A stretch of 9,776 nt of DNA from Helicobacteraceae bacterium (GTDB taxonomy: Bacteria > Campylobacterota > Campylobacteria > Campylobacterales > Sulfurimonadaceae): assembly GCA_015488855.1 (NCBI GenBank), contig WFMY01000090.1, positions 1 through 9,776 of the forward strand, in the 5' to 3' direction. The notes under the pieces are model-generated. The model did no database searches. It was not told the DNA's origin and saw nothing but the letters and a program-made list of their open reading frames with translations. The position numbers and the translations under genes were made by a program. Below, piece after piece: positions 7,558 through 9,776 of this stretch (position 1 is the first letter of the stretch; each line of letters begins with the position of its first letter).

Positions 7558-8340
7558 TTATGCTTCCATCTCTTTAAGTGCTTTTTGCTTTGCAAAGAAA
7601 GCTAAAAGGCTCAATAAACTAATCGCAACTAACAAGTAAAAACCTATCGTTGGATAGGAATGCGTTGTAAACTGTGCAATTTTTCCATCACCAAAAACTG
7701 TTGGCATGAATGGTTTGATTTTGAAAGCACCCCAGTTATGGAGATTGTGTCCAAACCAATAAAGCCAGTAGGAATAATCTGCTATAAATAAAAGTGGAAG
7801 AGAGACAGGAATCAACATCAAATAGTTGAGTACTTTGTTATTATATGCAATAAAATAAACCATAATTAAAGATAGAAGAAGTAAAGCATAGATACCAACA
7901 CTACGCTCAAATGTTCCACCAACCCACATAGGATCCATACCAACATAATGGTTGATTGTATTCATCTCATGGACTTCTCCACTAAAACCATCAAAATGGA
8001 AGAAAACTGGAATACCTTCTGGGAAAGCTTCCTTAGGATAGTTCGGAGCTTCAAGAGATACAGCCCAAATCGGTAGTGAAGCTACACCTATTTCCGATGT
8101 ACTCTCTATCATCTTTGTTAGATTATTATGTGCTGCTTTAGGGATAGATTGACTCTTGTAACGACCATGATTATAAAAGTTCCATACCTTTGTAGTTAAA
8201 GGAGATATTTCATCACCTTTTTGATTGTTTATTTGAGTTAACGCTCCATTGAAAGCTATCATAGGAAAAGTAAAGGCAAATGTTAAGATAAGCAGTGCTA
8301 CCGTGGCAAAGATTCTTGCTTTTTTTATACTTGAATGCAT
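7558..8340 (-). CDS. nosB: NosB-like membrane protein of the clade II nos cluster
   Basis: A 260-residue membrane protein. One segment lies at about 10-30, then a large probably periplasmic domain (31-146), two segments (about 148-166 and 170-187), a conserved loop with H198-N-L-H201-N-W-G and KPFMPTVFGDG, and a last segment (about 232-250). The exported part has a striking His/Met row: H115, H124, M126, H131, M135, M138. I recognise this as the NosB type found next to clade II nosZ in Wolinella and relatives. Its biochemical role is not established, and similar proteins are sometimes mislabelled cytochrome c; no C-x-x-C-H is present. It is the first gene of the operon. The start at 8340 has AAGGA upstream, and it lies directly behind the FNR-box promoter. 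Confidence 0.8.
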   Translation of the reverse strand: MHSSIKKARIFATVALLILTFAFTFPMIAFNGALTQINNQKGDEISPLTTKVWNFYNHGRYKSQSIPKAAHNNLTKMIESTSEIGVASLPIWAVSLEAPNYPKEAFPEGIPVFFHFDGFSGEVHEMNTINHYVGMDPMWVGGTFERSVGIYALLLLSLIMVYFIAYNNKVLNYLMLIPVSLPLLFIADYSYWLYWFGHNLHNWGAFKIKPFMPTVFGDGKIAQFTTHSYPTIGFYLLVAISLLSLLAFFAKQKALKEMEA

Positions 8341-8372
8341 ATAGTGTCCTTAAAACATAATTAATTAGGAAT

Positions 8373-8378
8373 ATTATA
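8373..8378 (-). promoter_or_regulatory. -10 element of the nosB operon promoter
   Basis: On the minus strand this reads TATAAT, a consensus -10 hexamer, 32 bases before the nosB start codon. No -35 hexamer is obvious; instead the FNR-type box ends 23 bp upstream of it, the usual spacing of an activator-dependent (class II) promoter. Transcription should begin near 8366. The call is by consensus and position only. Confidence 0.65.
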
Positions 8379-8382
8379 GCGT

Positions 8383-8457
8383 ATTTCTAAGTATTTGTAT
8401 ATTGATTTCTATCAATTTATACTATATTTTTCATAACTTCAGCATATACTTAGAAAT
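8383..8457. repeat. Perfect 12-bp inverted repeat flanking the FNR box
   Basis: ATTTCTAAGTAT at 8383-8394 and its exact reverse complement ATACTTAGAAAT at 8446-8457 enclose 51 bases that contain the FNR-type box. AGC at 8378-8380 and GCT at 8458-8460 extend the symmetry after a two-base interruption. Arm centres are 63 bp apart, close to six helical turns. The arms could be paired binding sites for a second regulator; the loop is long for a simple terminator and there is no T tract. Function unknown. Confidence 0.6.
8402..8415. promoter_or_regulatory. Perfect FNR-type operator TTGAT-N4-ATCAA
   Basis: The sequence TTGATTTCTATCAA is an exact match to the FNR consensus palindrome, with A/T flanks that extend the dyad to 8401-8416. 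Its centre is about 41.5-42.5 bp upstream of the predicted nosB transcription start, the place used by Fnr-family activators. The divergent regulator gene next to it encodes a matching recognition helix, so that protein is the likely binder. Binding is inferred, not shown. Confidence 0.8.
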
Positions 8458-8464
8458 GCTTTTC

Positions 8465-8478
8465 TTTATTTATATCAA
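8465..8478. promoter_or_regulatory. Degenerate second FNR-like box at the regulator promoter
   Basis: TTTATTTATATCAA differs from TTGAT-N4-ATCAA at one defined base (G to T). It ends 16 bp before the -10 element of the regulator gene, so it covers the -35 region and would fit autorepression better than activation. Its centre is 63 bp from that of the perfect box. In AT-rich DNA a one-mismatch match can arise by chance. Confidence 0.35.
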
Positions 8479-8494
8479 ATTAACAAAAAGAGCG

Positions 8495-8500
8495 TATAAT
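8495..8500 (+). promoter_or_regulatory. -10 element of the regulator gene promoter
   Basis: TATAAT, a consensus -10 hexamer, 19 bases before the ATG at 8520. As is common in epsilonproteobacteria, no clear -35 hexamer is seen; the upstream DNA is T/A-rich. Transcription should start near 8507, leaving a very short leader that just holds the AAGGA ribosome site. Confidence 0.6.
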
Positions 8501-8519
8501 TTTGCCCTAAGGAATGTTG

Positions 8520-9152
8520 ATGAGGATACAGTTACAAAATATACTTTTATTTAGCGAACTAGATGATGAAACCATCTCTGAGATAGAGTCTTTTAGCACG
8601 GAACATAAGATAACAAAAGATGGACTTATATTTTATGAAGGTGACAAGTCTGAGTATCTATACCTGCTCACAAAAGGCATCATAAAACTCTTCAAAACCT
8701 CTTCTAATCATAAAGAGATAGTGCTCAAGTATTTTCAAGGATATGAACTCATAGGTGAGGTAGCCAATTTTGAGCATATCCCTTACCCAGCAACAGCAAA
8801 AGCACACTCTGATGTAGAGTACCTCAAGATAGATTTTGAAAAACTCAAAAAAATTATGCTTACAAACCCACAACTCCTTTTTCAGATTCAAACATCTCTC
8901 ATTAAAAAGATTAAAAACCTAGAAAATATCATCTCAACAAATTTGGTACTTGACTCCAAAGAGAGGGTTGCAAAATATCTGTATTCTCATGCGGATGATT
9001 TTTTTGAGACAAAGAATATCATGATTGCCGAGATGTTAGGTGTCTCACCAGAAACACTTTCACGAATACTCAAGTTTTTTAAAGATCACGACATCATCGA
9101 TGTAAAATCTAAAAGAATTGATAAAGAAAAGCTAAAGGAGTTCTTCGATTAA
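8520..9152 (+). CDS. Crp/Fnr-family transcription regulator, cysteine-free
   Basis: A 210-residue regulator with an N-terminal cyclic-nucleotide-type beta-roll (about 8-112), a dimerisation helix (about 114-140) and a C-terminal winged helix with the HTH at about 166-185. The recognition helix has S-P-E178-T-L-S181-R182, the E-x-x-S-R pattern that in FNR reads TTGAT. A perfect TTGAT palindrome lies in the promoter region next door, so it probably controls the divergent nos operon and perhaps itself. The protein contains no cysteine, so it cannot carry the Fe-S cluster of oxygen-sensing FNR; a haem or other ligand, as in DNR or the Nss-type regulators of epsilonproteobacteria, is possible but not shown. 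The start chosen is the ATG at 8520, six bases after AAGGA; an in-frame ATG at 8514 directly abuts the AAGGA and is unlikely. Confidence 0.88.
   Translation: MRIQLQNILLFSELDDETISEIESFSTEHKITKDGLIFYEGDKSEYLYLLTKGIIKLFKTSSNHKEIVLKYFQGYELIGEVANFEHIPYPATAKAHSDVEYLKIDFEKLKKIMLTNPQLLFQIQTSLIKKIKNLENIISTNLVLDSKERVAKYLYSHADDFFETKNIMIAEMLGVSPETLSRILKFFKDHDIIDVKSKRIDKEKLKEFFD
9135..9140 (+). promoter_or_regulatory. Ribosome binding site deciding an ATT start
   Basis: AAGGAG inside the end of the regulator gene, seven bases before the ATT at 9148. No ATG, GTG or TTG lies at a usable distance; the nearest ATG in the frame is at 9172, 31 bases away and with no ribosome site of its own. Confidence 0.6.
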
Positions 9153-9495
9153 AACTCTACTACTTGCACTCATGCTTATTGCCATTACCTTGTCTGCAAA
9201 AAATGGCTATAACTATTATTACTATGCCAATGGTGACCAATATAAAAAACTCAATAAAACTGCCATTATTAGGATCGCAAAAGAAGAACTTAAAAGACTC
9301 ACTCTTACGAAAAAAATTTCAAAAAGTTGGAGACAGGCATCTCTTCTCTCGGCAGAAAAGATAAACCATCAAAGTTCTAATGACTGGGATGTTAGCTTTT
9401 ACAATGAAAAAATCAAAAAGAAAAAAAGAGCTACTATCTATATATTTATTGACAGTTATGGTGAATTAAAGGGTGAAAACTATACAGGACATTAA
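9148..9495 (+). CDS. Small exported protein of unknown function, probable ATT start
   Basis: A 115-residue product if translation starts at ATT 9148. The N-terminus then reads (M)KTLLLALMLIAITLSA, a textbook signal peptide with a positive n-region, cleaved before KNGYN. Starting at the ATG at 9172 removes the lysine and half the hydrophobic core. In this frame a TAA at 9133 closes it upstream, and only the ATT sits at the right distance from AAGGAG. The mature part begins N/Y-rich, has a lysine-rich helix (about 40-60), then W-D-V-S-F-Y-N, a K-rich turn, and A-T-I-Y-I-F-I-D-x-Y-G ending in E-N-Y-T-G. This looks like a small alpha/beta exported domain; from memory it recalls the DUF6488 family, but this is unsure. 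It overlaps the regulator stop by five bases, so it is probably co-expressed and translationally coupled with it. Function unknown. Confidence 0.7.
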   Translation: MKTLLLALMLIAITLSAKNGYNYYYYANGDQYKKLNKTAIIRIAKEELKRLTLTKKISKSWRQASLLSAEKINHQSSNDWDVSFYNEKIKKKKRATIYIFIDSYGELKGENYTGH

Positions 9496-9503
9496 TATTT
9501 GGC

Positions 9504-9509
9504 TATAAT
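9504..9509 (+). promoter_or_regulatory. -10 element of the rpsU promoter
   Basis: TATAAT preceded by GGC, just after the stop of the small exported protein. Transcription would start near 9516, giving rpsU its own promoter and a leader of about 48 bases. No clear -35 hexamer is visible. Confidence 0.6.
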
Positions 9510-9518
9510 GCGTGTTCA

Positions 9519-9534
9519 AATACCCTCGGGTATT
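9519..9534 (+). promoter_or_regulatory. Leader hairpin at the 5' end of the rpsU transcript
   Basis: AATACC-CTCG-GGTATT forms a six-base-pair stem with a four-base loop a few bases after the predicted start of transcription. It may protect the mRNA end or take part in S21 control. It could also weakly end transcription of the upstream gene pair, since TTAATATTTT follows, but the following tract is not a clean T run. Confidence 0.45.
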
Positions 9535-9563
9535 AATATTTTAAAGAAAGTGGGTGATGTGAT

Positions 9564-9776
9564 ATGCCAGGAATAGTACTTCGTTCAGATGACAATTTTG
9601 ATGCTTCTTACCGCCGTTTCAAAAAGCAGACTGACCGTAACTTAATCGTTACGGAAGCTCGTGCTCGCCGTTTCCATGAAACTGAAACTGAAAAGCGTAA
9701 GAAATTCAAAATAGCTTCTCGTAAGAAAATGCTTAAGCGCCTTTATATGATGAGACGCTACGAATCACGCCTATAA
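9564..9776 (+). CDS. rpsU: 30S ribosomal protein S21
   Basis: A complete 70-residue S21, ending with TAA at the last base of the window. It shows the family pattern: N-terminal PGI, F-D-A-S-Y-R-R-F-K-K, the block VTEARARRF-x-E, and a strongly basic C-terminus with R-K-K-M-L-K-R-L-Y-M and RRYESRL. The last part is the form typical of epsilonproteobacteria. S21 binds the small subunit near the 3' end of 16S rRNA and helps translation initiation. A GGTGAT ribosome site lies five bases before the ATG. It has its own predicted promoter and leader hairpin and seems functionally unrelated to the nos genes. Confidence 0.97.
   Translation: MPGIVLRSDDNFDASYRRFKKQTDRNLIVTEARARRFHETETEKRKKFKIASRKKMLKRLYMMRRYESRL

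Noticed and set aside
8658..8891. Minus-strand 77-codon open frame inside the regulator gene
   Set aside because: It is antisense to a well-supported regulator, has odd composition, and shows no ribosome site or recognisable family.
8520..9152. Regulator as a true oxygen-sensing FNR
   Set aside because: The protein has no cysteine, so the [4Fe-4S] oxygen sensor cannot form; only the DNA-reading helix is FNR-like.
9172..9495. ATG 9172 as the start of the small exported protein
   Set aside because: It has no ribosome site and leaves a truncated signal peptide; the ATT at 9148 with AAGGAG explains both.
9519..9540. Rho-independent terminator after the small exported gene
   Set aside because: The stem is short, the tail TTAATATTTT is not a T run, and a consensus -10 lies just before it, so a leader hairpin is the better reading.

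Overview
The window looks like part of a Campylobacterota (epsilonproteobacterial) chromosome, most like a Sulfurimonas/Sulfurovum-type denitrifier. The reasons are the AT-rich sequence, the nosB-D-G-C1-C2-H-F-Y-L gene order that marks the atypical (clade II) nitrous oxide respiration cluster of this group, a short S21 protein of the epsilonproteobacterial type, and a CetB-like stand-alone PAS protein. The assignment is inferred from gene content and remembered family features, not from a database search.

Positions 1-8340 (minus strand) hold one tightly packed, co-directional gene train read right to left: nosB, nosD, nosG, nosC1, nosC2, nosH, nosF, nosY, nosL, a PAS-domain sensor, and a second NosD-like gene that runs off the left edge. 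Gaps are a few bases or negative (ATGA, TAATG and 23-base overlaps), so a single operon is likely. The cluster supplies two services for nitrous oxide reductase. NosG, NosH, NosC1 and NosC2 form a predicted quinol-to-periplasm electron path of Fe-S proteins and monohaem cytochromes. NosD, NosF, NosY and NosL form the copper-site assembly machinery. The catalytic gene nosZ is not in the window, and NosB, which follows nosZ in the Wolinella-type cluster, is here the first gene of the operon.

Positions 8341-8519 form a divergent control region. It contains a perfect FNR-type palindrome (TTGAT-N4-ATCAA) placed as an activator site for the nosB promoter, a degenerate second copy 63 bp away over the opposite promoter, and a perfect 12-bp inverted repeat flanking the main box. 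To the right, on the plus strand, lies a Crp/Fnr-family regulator with no cysteine at all, whose recognition helix carries the E-x-x-S-R pattern expected to read TTGAT. The simplest model is that this protein activates the nos operon in response to something other than oxygen through an Fe-S cluster.

The regulator stop overlaps the next gene, a small predicted exported protein. Its best start is an unusual ATT codon with a strong ribosome binding site; an ATG-only call would cut its signal peptide. The window ends exactly at the stop codon of rpsU (ribosomal protein S21), which has its own promoter and a leader hairpin. No tRNA, rRNA, CRISPR array or insertion sequence was seen.
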